Assembly: GCF_000385175.1 (NCBI RefSeq)
Contig: NZ_ARQJ01000018.1
Span: 1 to 64,000 of the forward strand
Direction of reading: 5' to 3'
DNA length: 64,000 nt
From: Salinicoccus albus DSM 19776
GTDB taxonomy: Bacteria; Bacillota; Bacilli; Staphylococcales; Salinicoccaceae
Shown here: positions 54,798 through 64,000 of the stretch, one piece after another
How the letters are laid out: each line of letters starts with the position of its first letter
Position numbering within the stretch: the stretch's first letter is position 1
Made by a program: the position numbers and the translations under genes
Notes under the pieces: generated by a model
Database searches by the model: none
What the model was told of the DNA's origin: nothing
The model's input: only the letters and a program-made list of their open reading frames with translations

Positions 54798-54826
54798 ATT
54801 ATATCAAGTTTACATAAAACTGTCAA
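54798..54826 (-). promoter_or_regulatory. Strong sigma-A promoter of veg
   Basis: Minus strand: TTGACA (54826-54821), 17-bp spacer, TATAAT (54803-54798), both consensus, 22 bp before the start codon. It overlaps a 9-bp CAAAATTTC/GAAATTTTG hairpin (54824-54844) that may end ksgA transcripts. Confidence 0.9.
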
Positions 54827-54850
54827 AATTTCATTGAAATTTTGTTACTT

Positions 54851-55750
54851 TTATGCCTGTCTGTTTCTCAGCTTGAGAGCGGAAAAGTTTTTCAGCTCGT
54901 GGTAGATACCAGAGTATTCCTCTATCGTTAGGCTTTCTCCTCTGCGTTTCGGATCGATACCAGCTGATTCCAGTAGTTCCTTAATTTCATTTTTCAGTTG
55001 CTTTCCGTTTTCAAAGGCACTGATATAATTGTTCAGGATTGTTTTTCTTCTCTGGGCAAAAGCAGTGCGGGTCAATCTGAAGAATAATGCTTCATCGTCG
55101 ATTTCCACCTTCTTCTTTTCCCGCTTCACCATTTCTACTACGATTGAATCGACATTCGGGTTCGGCATGAAGACTGTCTTCGGCACAATCTGTACGGTAC
55201 GGGCATTTGTATAGTAATCAATGGCTATCGACAGCGAACCGTAGGATTTGGTATCGGGAAGCGCACTGATACGTTCTCCGACTTCCTTTTGCATCATGAC
55301 ATAGTATCGTCCGATCGGCAGATTCTGCTCCAGGAAGTTCATAATTATCGGTGTGGTGATGTAATAAGGCAGATTAGCAACAACGATAACCTCTTCCATT
55401 CCTTCAAAATATCCCTTGATGGCCCTGTCGATATCTGCCTTTAGAATATCTCCATTGATGATTGTAATATTGTCATAAGGTGATAAAGTGTCTTGTAACA
55501 CAGGGATCAGACGCTGGTCAATTTCAAACGCCATGACTTTCCCCGCCCGTTTTGCCAGCTGTTCAGTAAGAGAACCTATACCGGGGCCGACTTCAATGAC
55601 ACCTGTTTGTGTACCGATATCCGCTTTATCAAGCACACTGTTAATGACATTCAAATCCACAATGAAGTTTTGGCCGAGGCTTTTCTTAACGTCAAAACCG
55701 TGTGTTTTGAGTACCTGTTTCGTTCTGCCGGCTGTAGCGATATCTTTCAT
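54851..55750 (-). CDS. ksgA: 16S rRNA dimethyladenosine transferase
   Basis: 299 aa. It dimethylates A1518/A1519 of 16S rRNA. GQNFIVD, the SAM motif [15 protein letters not shown] and the catalytic [12 protein letters not shown] are present. It follows rnmV after 2 bp. Loss of this enzyme confers kasugamycin resistance. Confidence 0.97.
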   Translation of the reverse strand: MKDIATAGRTKQVLKTHGFDVKKSLGQNFIVDLNVINSVLDKADIGTQTGVIEVGPGIGSLTEQLAKRAGKVMAFEIDQRLIPVLQDTLSPYDNITIINGDILKADIDRAIKGYFEGMEEVIVVANLPYYITTPIIMNFLEQNLPIGRYYVMMQKEVGERISALPDTKSYGSLSIAIDYYTNARTVQIVPKTVFMPNPNVDSIVVEMVKREKKKVEIDDEALFFRLTRTAFAQRRKTILNNYISAFENGKQLKNEIKELLESAGIDPKRRGESLTIEEYSGIYHELKNFSALKLRNRQA

Positions 55751-55752
55751 AA

Positions 55753-56307
55753 TTATTCACCCGTTATTTCTTCCAGTATATTTATGATCCGCTGTTTATC
55801 AATGCTGTAACGATTCAATTTTTTCCGCAGCTGTCCCGCGTTGGCATAACCAATATTGAGCCTGTCACATAAAATCTGTCTTCTCGCAGCAGCGTCTTTA
55901 CTGCCGGACAGTTTCCACACTGTCATATCTTTTACTGTCACTGTTTCTTCTGTGACCTGCACACTTGTATGCACATTCTTTAAACTTTCCTTTATATCAT
56001 CTGGATCAGCATGTTCTATGCCGATACCTCCATCTTTACCTTTTGCCAGTTCACGCAGCAGGAATGCTTCCTTTATATCCGGGAAGTGTTCCAGTATGGT
56101 ATTGCGGATTTTATGTCCCGGGAAATCCGGGTCTGTAAAGATAATGGCCCCTCTTGTGGCCAGAGCCACTTCTATTTCTTTCAAAACGCTCTCATCGATC
56201 GCCGAGCCGTTCGTTTCAATCGTCTCGCATATGACCGCCTCATTCAGCCGTCTTGTATCATCTCGGCCTTCTACAATGATCACTTCTTTTATAACCGATT
56301 TTTCCAT
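55753..56307 (-). CDS. rnmV: Ribonuclease M5
   Basis: 184 aa. N-terminal Toprim domain (IIVEGRDD at about 10-17, [12 protein letters not shown] in the middle) that matures 5S rRNA, and a C-terminal domain that engages bL18-bound precursor. It sits between tatD and ksgA as in Bacillus. No 5S gene is in the window, so its substrate is encoded elsewhere. Confidence 0.96.
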   Translation of the reverse strand: MEKSVIKEVIIVEGRDDTRRLNEAVICETIETNGSAIDESVLKEIEVALATRGAIIFTDPDFPGHKIRNTILEHFPDIKEAFLLRELAKGKDGGIGIEHADPDDIKESLKNVHTSVQVTEETVTVKDMTVWKLSGSKDAAARRQILCDRLNIGYANAGQLRKKLNRYSIDKQRIINILEEITGE

Positions 56308-56352
56308 AAAATTTTTTCTCCTTCAGATCATCATACCACAGCCGGTGATGTC

Positions 56353-56384
56353 AAAATAAAATCACCGCCCGAAAAAGCGGTGAT
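56353..56384 (-). terminator. Terminator of metG-tatD unit
   Basis: 8-bp arms ATCACCGC/GCGGTGAT, 8-nt loop, TTTTATTTTG on the minus strand, just after tatD. Confidence 0.85.
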
Positions 56385-56389
56385 CCATA

Positions 56390-57154
56390 CTATATCCCGA
56401 AAAGATTCTGAGCATTTTTAGTTGTCTGTTCTGACAGTGTCTCAAATGTTATACCGCGTAACTCAGCAATTTTTTCGGCAACAAGCTTCACAAGTGCAGG
56501 TTCATTTCGTTTTCCTCTGTACGGATGCGGCGCCAGATAGGGGGCATCCGTTTCGACAAGCAGTTTATCGAGCGGTACATGCACCGCGATATCTTTCGGG
56601 TCCTGGGCGTTTTTGAATGTGACAGGACCGCCGAGTGAAATATGGAAATTCATGCTGAGAACCTCATCCGCATCATTTTCATCACCGCTGAAAGCGTGCA
56701 TGATACCGCCGGCCTCATGTGCATTTTCAGATTTTAATATCTCGATGCAGTTGGCTGTGGCATTTCTGTTGTGGATGATCACCGGCAGGCCCACCCGTTT
56801 TGCGAGCGCAATCTGCTTTTTAAACAGTGCTTTCTGGACATCATGCGGGGACTTATCCCAATGATAGTCCAGCCCCGTCTCACCGATTCCAACGATTTTT
56901 TTGTGTTCGGCTAAGGATTCTATCCATTCCAGCTCTTTCTCCGTACAATCTATCGCATCCACCGGGTGCCAGCCGATGACACCATATACATTATCGTATG
57001 TTTCAATCAGCTCCATCGTGCGTTCAATCGTTTTGCGATCGAATCCCACAACCACCATTTTGCCGATGCCGGCTTCTTCTGCCCGTGTCACAACTGCTTC
57101 CAGGTCTTCTTCATACTGGTCAGCATTGAGATGTACATGCGTATCTATCAACAT
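56390..57154 (-). CDS. tatD: TatD family metal-dependent DNase
   Basis: 254 aa TIM-barrel hydrolase. Metal motifs DTHVHL, the GETGLDY glutamate, VIIHNRNA and HAFSGD histidines and ETDAPYLAPHPYRGKRNEP are complete. The ATG at 57154 has GGAGTGA; a GTG three codons earlier is open. It lies 17 bp after metG. Confidence 0.95.
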   Translation of the reverse strand: MLIDTHVHLNADQYEEDLEAVVTRAEEAGIGKMVVVGFDRKTIERTMELIETYDNVYGVIGWHPVDAIDCTEKELEWIESLAEHKKIVGIGETGLDYHWDKSPHDVQKALFKKQIALAKRVGLPVIIHNRNATANCIEILKSENAHEAGGIMHAFSGDENDADEVLSMNFHISLGGPVTFKNAQDPKDIAVHVPLDKLLVETDAPYLAPHPYRGKRNEPALVKLVAEKIAELRGITFETLSEQTTKNAQNLFGI

Positions 57155-57171
57155 TGCTATCACTCCAGTTG

Positions 57172-59441
<2,270 letters not shown>

Positions 59442-59717
59442 ATGAAATCGACTGGAATTGTACGTAAAGTGGATGAACTGGGACGGGTTGTTATTCCTAT
59501 TGAACTCAGACGCGTACTAGATATTGAAGTGAAAGATGCACTCGAAATCTACACTGATGACGAGACAATCATACTGAAGAAATATAAACCGCAAATGACG
59601 TGTGATGTGACAGGTGATGTATCTGAGAAAAACATGCGTCTGGCCGATGGACGAATCGTTCTAAGCCAGGAAGGCGCGGAACAGCTTATAAACGAGATCA
59701 AATCTAAAATGGACTAG
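59442..59717 (+). CDS. abrB: AbrB-family transition-state regulator
   Basis: 91 aa. N-terminal SpoVT/AbrB swapped-hairpin DNA-binding domain (about 1-50: STGIVRKVDELGRVVIPIEL) and a C-terminal multimerisation part with one cysteine, as in AbrB/Abh. It is divergent from metG in the position of Bacillus abrB. A strong ribosome site (TTGGAGGG) is present. Confidence 0.92.
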   Translation: MKSTGIVRKVDELGRVVIPIELRRVLDIEVKDALEIYTDDETIILKKYKPQMTCDVTGDVSEKNMRLADGRIVLSQEGAEQLINEIKSKMD

Positions 59718-59761
59718 TGATATTGATCGGGGGGATGAATCCGGCATGTTCGATTCATTCC

Positions 59762-60580
59762 CTAATTTTTATGGTATATGTCGTAGACATCCTGTTTTTT
59801 GAGTCCTCTGAGATCTGCCACCTTCTTAATCGCCTCTTTAGGTTTCAACCCCTGCCCGACAAACTGTTCAACATGGTCATTCACGGGGATATCGAATGAT
59901 ATTGTCTCCTCCGGCGCACCTTCAATAACAATCACGAATTCGCCTTTTAAAGGAATTTCTTTGCCGAGCAACTGATGCATTTCTCTGGCGGCACCCCGTT
60001 TATGCTGCTCAAATTTCTTTGTTATTTCCCGGGAAATACTCACCGCTCTGTCAGGATCAAAGTCGCTGATAGCAGACACAGTAGATGAAATTTTATGCGG
60101 TGATTCATACAGTACAGATGTGTAGTGATGATTCATTATCTCAGTCAGTTTTTCTTTGCGTTTACGTCCAGTTTTTGGCAAAAAACCGAAATATGTAAAT
60201 TCAAATGAGGGGATTCCGCTTGCCACCAGTGCCAGTGTAAATGCCGATGCAGAAGGAATTGTGACATACCCGAGCCCCTCAGCCTGCATTCTGTTTATCA
60301 GTTCAAATCCTGGATCGGAAACTACGGGCATACCCGCATCGCTTACCAGTGCAAATACCTTCCCCGCTTTCATCGCTTCGATGATGCCGGCTTCCGCTTC
60401 CTCCTTATTGAAATCATGATATGACTGGAGCGGTGTATCGATATCAAAATGGTTCGTCAGCTTGCGGGTTACCCGCGTATCTTCACACAGTATAATATCC
60501 ACATTTTTTAGGGTATCCACCGCTCTGTAGCTCATATCATCCAGATTACCGAGTGGTGTTCCAGTCACATATAAGTGCAT
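59762..60580 (-). CDS. rsmI: 16S rRNA 2'-O-ribose C1402 methyltransferase
   Basis: 272 aa tetrapyrrole-methylase-fold enzyme. VTGTPLGNLDDMSYRAV, DTRVTRKL, VSDAGMPVVSDPG and GFLPKTGRKRKEKL are all family blocks. The start is set at the ATG at 60580, with GGCGGGA upstream; two earlier ATGs are possible. It overlaps the GIY-YIG gene by 35 bp. Confidence 0.96.
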   Translation of the reverse strand: MHLYVTGTPLGNLDDMSYRAVDTLKNVDIILCEDTRVTRKLTNHFDIDTPLQSYHDFNKEEAEAGIIEAMKAGKVFALVSDAGMPVVSDPGFELINRMQAEGLGYVTIPSASAFTLALVASGIPSFEFTYFGFLPKTGRKRKEKLTEIMNHHYTSVLYESPHKISSTVSAISDFDPDRAVSISREITKKFEQHKRGAAREMHQLLGKEIPLKGEFVIVIEGAPEETISFDIPVNDHVEQFVGQGLKPKEAIKKVADLRGLKKQDVYDIYHKN

Positions 60581-60839
60581 GATCATTCCCGCCTTCATTT
60601 TCTATCAATATAATTTTCTGTTGCCGTGACATCCGCTTAATGACATATTCCCGCTTCATTGCTTCGCTTTTCGTCTCAAATGATTCAAAGTGTCTGAGCA
60701 CAACAGGCAGACGGTTCCGCGTATATTTCGCTCCAAAACCGCTGTTATGAGTGTTTATCCTTTGGCTAAGATCACGGGCATAACCGGTATACAGCGTTTC
60801 ATCCGCACATTCCACTATGTACACAAAATACTCAGCCAT
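60546..60839 (-). CDS. GIY-YIG nuclease-fold protein (YazA/UPF0213)
   Basis: 97 aa single-domain protein with YFVYIVECADETLYTGY (GIY-YIG core), an RINTHN helix and a KREYVIKRMSRQQK basic end. The family is related to the structure-specific nuclease subunit SLX1. The ATG at 60839 follows CAGGGTG; the frame extends 25 codons upstream without a site. It overlaps yabB by 8 bp. Confidence 0.93.
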   Translation of the reverse strand: MAEYFVYIVECADETLYTGYARDLSQRINTHNSGFGAKYTRNRLPVVLRHFESFETKSEAMKREYVIKRMSRQQKIILIENEGGNDHALICDWNTTR

Positions 60840-61560
60840 AGTACACCCTGAGCATTGCCTCAGAATAACTTCCATTTGTATTGTAAATATAAAACGGCTG
60901 GAACACATCGACATACGCCTGACTGTGGAATAACGCTTCGATCAGTACGAACATGGCTGTCCCGGAATTTTCATCATTATATACATACTGCAGCCTTCTG
61001 ATGCGAAACCCTCCATCCATCAGAACATGGATGGCTTCCATACTCCTTTCCGCCCGATGCACCATATACAGGCGGCCTTTATTTCTGATTAAGTATCTGG
61101 CCGCTGAAACAACACCTTTAAGGTCAATATGGATTTCATGCCTTGCGGCACTGTGAGAGTCGAGGGATTTCACAGGCTGATTATTTGTAAAATATGGTGG
61201 ATTAACAGTGATGACATCGAAAGACGAATGATCGAACATCTCCTTAATCTGTATTATATCCCCCTGATGAATGCTGATTTGCTCTCCCTTACCGTTGAGA
61301 CTTATACTGCGTTTTGCCATATCAACCAGCCGCTCCTGGAGTTCGACCGCATCAATGTTCAAGGCCGTCCGGTGTGACAGAAGTAACGGTATAATGCCGT
61401 TGCCTGAACACAGATCTATGATGTGGCTGTCTCTTTTTAAAAGCCGGGTGAAATCGGCCAGCAGCAATGCATCCACCGAAAATGCAAACACCTTTCTGCT
61501 CTGAATGATCTTCATCGACTCGCGGTATAATTCATCCAGACGTTCCCCGTCATTCAGCAT
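60832..61560 (-). CDS. tRNA1(Val) A37 N6-methyltransferase family protein (YabB)
   Basis: 242 aa SAM-dependent N6-adenine methyltransferase. IIDLCSGNGIIPLLL binds SAM, and VNPPYF is the catalytic NPPY motif. GAGGTGAGAA precedes the ATG. It belongs to the yabA-yabB-yazA-rsmI run. The E. coli relative TrmN6 modifies A37 of tRNA-Val; the target here is assumed from that. Confidence 0.93.
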   Translation of the reverse strand: MLNDGERLDELYRESMKIIQSRKVFAFSVDALLLADFTRLLKRDSHIIDLCSGNGIIPLLLSHRTALNIDAVELQERLVDMAKRSISLNGKGEQISIHQGDIIQIKEMFDHSSFDVITVNPPYFTNNQPVKSLDSHSAARHEIHIDLKGVVSAARYLIRNKGRLYMVHRAERSMEAIHVLMDGGFRIRRLQYVYNDENSGTAMFVLIEALFHSQAYVDVFQPFYIYNTNGSYSEAMLRVYYG

Positions 61561-61574
61561 TTTCTCACCTCGAA

Positions 61575-61600
61575 TAATAATAAAGACGGCCGCAGCCGCC
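61575..61600 (-). terminator. Weak terminator after yabA
   Basis: 6-bp stem GGCGGC/GCCGTC with a G-U pair and a 4-nt loop, then TTTATTATTATT on the minus strand. It may only attenuate, as yabB follows 15 bp later. Confidence 0.5.
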
Positions 61601-61914
61601 TATTCTTCTCTATGTCTGAAGAAGCCCTGACAAAACAGGCAGTCATCCCCATGTCTGTGTGTCCCGAAATGGACACTGCACACATGAAATCCTTCATCGT
61701 AGAGATTGTTCAGTGTATTCTTTTTGAAAGATTCCGCTTCTGCGGGTTCTTCTTCCTCAAAAAACTGTTCATAATTCTCCTTCTCCATCTGAAGGCTTAC
61801 ATTTTCTTCTACAAGCTGCACGGCAAGCGCTTTGAGTGTCTGGAGTTCCGCATGCATATTTTCAATATCCGACTCCATCTTACTGATATGGGTGAATAGA
61901 AGTTCACGATCCAT
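61600..61914 (-). CDS. yabA: Replication initiation control protein YabA
   Basis: 104 aa. N-terminal leucine-zipper-like coiled coil (about 1-55) and a C-terminal zinc domain with HVC and CLFC ligands (HVCSVHFGTHRHGDDCLFC). It bridges DnaA and DnaN to limit re-initiation. It starts right after the ricT stop. Confidence 0.95.
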   Translation of the reverse strand: MDRELLFTHISKMESDIENMHAELQTLKALAVQLVEENVSLQMEKENYEQFFEEEEPAEAESFKKNTLNNLYDEGFHVCSVHFGTHRHGDDCLFCQGFFRHREE

Positions 61915-62724
61915 CTACTGCACACCGCCGGCCGCTTCCAAATCATCGCAGTGGAATTCACGGATATAATCGTCCTGATATTTCACTTTAACGACGAGGT
62001 CTAAAATATTCATGCCGACAACCTGGCCGCTTCCATCCGGTGTGTTGATCGTCTGACCAACATCCGGCATCCTTTCACGTGCTTCTTCATAGTAATCATC
62101 CTCATAGTTAAGGCAGCACATAAGACGGCCGCAGGCGCCAGAAATTTTCGACGGACTGAGTGACAGATCCTGATTCTTAGCCATCTGTATGCTCACCGGC
62201 ACAAAATCACCCAGGAATGTGGAACAGCAATGCGCACGACCGCATGGCCCAATACCACCGAGGTACTTCGCTTCATCCCGTACCCCTATCTGACGAAGTT
62301 CTATGCGTGTTTTAAAACGGGTTGCCAGTACGCGGACTAAACTTCTGAAGTCAACGCGCTCATCCGCTGTAAAGTTAAAGATCAATTTTTTGCGGTCCAT
62401 TGTATACTTGGCATTCACAAGATTCATTTCCAAGTTTTCAGTCTTAATGGCTTCTCTGCAAAAACTTACTGCTTCGTCAGCCATCGACTCATTTTCATGA
62501 TATTTCTCCAAATCCTGTTCTGTGGCCCTGCGCATGAAATGGCCATCGGGTTCTACGATATTATCTTCAGGTATTTCATAGTTTTTCTTGACAACACGGA
62601 GCAATGCCGTGCCCCGTTTTGTTTCTGCAATTATATAATCATCCCGTTCCACCTTCTCCCGGCTGTTTTCGAGATAAATATTCTCGAAGTAGTCAAGATG
62701 GGTGGCAATGATGAGTTCGATCAT
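61915..62724 (-). CDS. ricT: RicT (YaaT), PSP1-domain Ric complex subunit
   Basis: 269 aa. The PSP1 core has the cysteine cluster CGRAHCCSTFLG and CGRLMCC that binds Fe-S in the RicAFT complex. In Bacillus this complex stimulates RNase Y mRNA processing. It follows holB by 7 bp, the usual arrangement. Confidence 0.95.
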   Translation of the reverse strand: MIELIIATHLDYFENIYLENSREKVERDDYIIAETKRGTALLRVVKKNYEIPEDNIVEPDGHFMRRATEQDLEKYHENESMADEAVSFCREAIKTENLEMNLVNAKYTMDRKKLIFNFTADERVDFRSLVRVLATRFKTRIELRQIGVRDEAKYLGGIGPCGRAHCCSTFLGDFVPVSIQMAKNQDLSLSPSKISGACGRLMCCLNYEDDYYEEARERMPDVGQTINTPDGSGQVVGMNILDLVVKVKYQDDYIREFHCDDLEAAGGVQ

Positions 62725-62731
62725 AATACAT

Positions 62732-63640
62732 TCAACCTTTCGAGCAGATTACCATACTTTCAAAGACGAGCATCGGATGTACATTGAAATGGAGCATGCG
62801 ATTTGCTGTCAGCACCTCTTCCAGCATTCTGGACAACCGTTCTACAGACTGCCTGCCTTCTATCTTCTCTTCATCATAAGGTTTATAATCATCGAGGTCG
62901 AGTGATGCGTGCAGCACCTGTCTGACATAACCGTCGATCAATTGTAAAAGCAGCGTATAGTCTCTGCGTTCTGTACATAATTCCAGCATCTGTTTTATCT
63001 CAATTAGAACGAGAGGATGGCTGCCGACCCACTTGGCTGAAAAAGATTTCGCTGCTTTGCGCAAAGAAGAGAAGTTCTCACCCAGATCTTTAACATGCTG
63101 CGCATTTAAAGCCAGCACATCGACCGTTTTCTGTTCCGTCGTATTCAAATGTTCCAGAAACTTGACACGGTCGCTGCGGTCACCTTTAATATGAATATGC
63201 TGTGATCTGGAATGAATCGTGGGCAGTATGCTGCTCTTATCTATTGTAAGCAGGATTGCTATAGTCTTTTCAGGTGGTTCTTCAAGAAATTTGAGCACGC
63301 TGTTTTCTGCTTGCGGCGTTAATTTATCAAATGCCTCAATGACATAAACTTTATAGTCAGACTCTGTTGGTTTATGGTTCATTCGACTTACAAGTGCTTC
63401 CACGGCTTCCTTTTTTATCGCCGTTTCATCTGTACGCAGGTAAAAGTAATCCGGATGATTGCCGCTGGCGACCAAAGCTTCGTTGCGTGCGGTATCGCCT
63501 AGAACCTTGAGTGCAAAATATTCGCTGTAACGCCGGAGTGTCTCAATGGCATCTCCTTCAAACATATAGGTATGGCTGAGCCTGCCGCTGTCAATGATGC
63601 GGTCAAGCTGCTCTGACACACTGCCTGTTTCAATAGTCAT
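62732..63640 (-). CDS. holB: DNA polymerase III delta' subunit
   Basis: 302 aa clamp-loader subunit. SGRLSHTYMFEGD replaces the ATPase Walker A (delta' is not an active ATPase), and the sensor stretch is VIEAFDKLTPQAENSVLKFLEEPP. It lacks an obvious four-cysteine zinc module. The start is set at the ATG at 63640; a GTG 4 codons earlier is possible, and the ribosome site is weak in both cases. Confidence 0.93.
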   Translation of the reverse strand: MTIETGSVSEQLDRIIDSGRLSHTYMFEGDAIETLRRYSEYFALKVLGDTARNEALVASGNHPDYFYLRTDETAIKKEAVEALVSRMNHKPTESDYKVYVIEAFDKLTPQAENSVLKFLEEPPEKTIAILLTIDKSSILPTIHSRSQHIHIKGDRSDRVKFLEHLNTTEQKTVDVLALNAQHVKDLGENFSSLRKAAKSFSAKWVGSHPLVLIEIKQMLELCTERRDYTLLLQLIDGYVRQVLHASLDLDDYKPYDEEKIEGRQSVERLSRMLEEVLTANRMLHFNVHPMLVFESMVICSKG

Positions 63641-63652
63641 AGGGAATACCAC

Positions 63653-64000
<348 letters not shown>

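Overview
This window is a chromosome segment from a low-to-mid GC Firmicute of the family Staphylococcaceae. Gene order from yaaQ to gltX follows the shared Staphylococcus/Bacillus core: yaaQ-holB-ricT-yabA-yabB-yazA-rsmI, abrB, metG-tatD-rnmV-ksgA-veg, ispE-purR-ridA-spoVG-glmU-prs-rplY-pth-mfd-mazG-rqcP-divIC-yabR-tilS-hpt-ftsH-hslO-cysK-folPBK-lysS-tRNAs-pdxR/pdxS, nupC, ctsR-mcsA-mcsB-clpC, radA-yacL-ispD-ispF-gltX. No sporulation genes are seen apart from spoVG and abrB, which cocci also carry. The short HisZ, the MetG type and the purR and tilS sequences fit a halotolerant relative such as Salinicoccus or Jeotgalicoccus. That genus guess is inference. Most core genes lie on the minus strand.

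Layout. 1-500: the 5' end of a group II intron inserted just after the terminator of a cysteine T-box that lies downstream of gltX. 0.5-10.8 kb: gltX-ispF-ispD-yacL-radA and the CtsR heat-shock operon, with a lone pcm gene between radA and clpC. 10.9-14.2 kb: nupC with a cre site and a 26-bp palindrome in its leader, an acetyltransferase, a phosphoesterase and the TrpR-like yerC. 14.3-21.1 kb: a complete, tightly overlapped his operon. 21.3-25.6 kb: a CitMHS transporter with a cre site and a NitT/TauT-type ABC transporter. 25.6-28.0 kb: pdxS and its MocR-type regulator pdxR, with no pdxT. 28.0-28.7 kb: six intact tRNA genes plus a Val/Thr chimeric tRNA relic, with no rRNA. 28.9-50.4 kb: lysS-fol-cysK-hslO-ftsH-hpt-tilS through ispE. 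50.5-54.4 kb: an accessory block between ispE and veg holding a flavin reductase, an ABC-2 exporter, a LytTR regulator fused to a dead ABC domain, and an FMN reductase. 54.5-64 kb: veg back to yaaQ.

How the genes work together. Most of the window is housekeeping: translation (gltX, lysS, metG, tRNAs, pth, rplY, tilS, ksgA, rnmV, rsmI, rqcP), isoprenoid, folate and cell-wall precursors (ispD/E/F, folP/B/K, glmU), purine and PRPP metabolism (purR, prs, hpt), repair and replication (mfd, radA, holB, yabA) and proteostasis (clpC-mcsAB, ftsH, hslO). Readable control elements include a CtsR box, a PurBox in the purR promoter, a sigma-B type promoter before rplY, two cre sites, phased LytTR-type repeats, and the cysteine T-box. 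The most unusual observations are the intron placed in the T-box read-through path, the chimeric tRNA, the LytTR/dead-ABC regulator with its repeats, and pdxS without pdxT.
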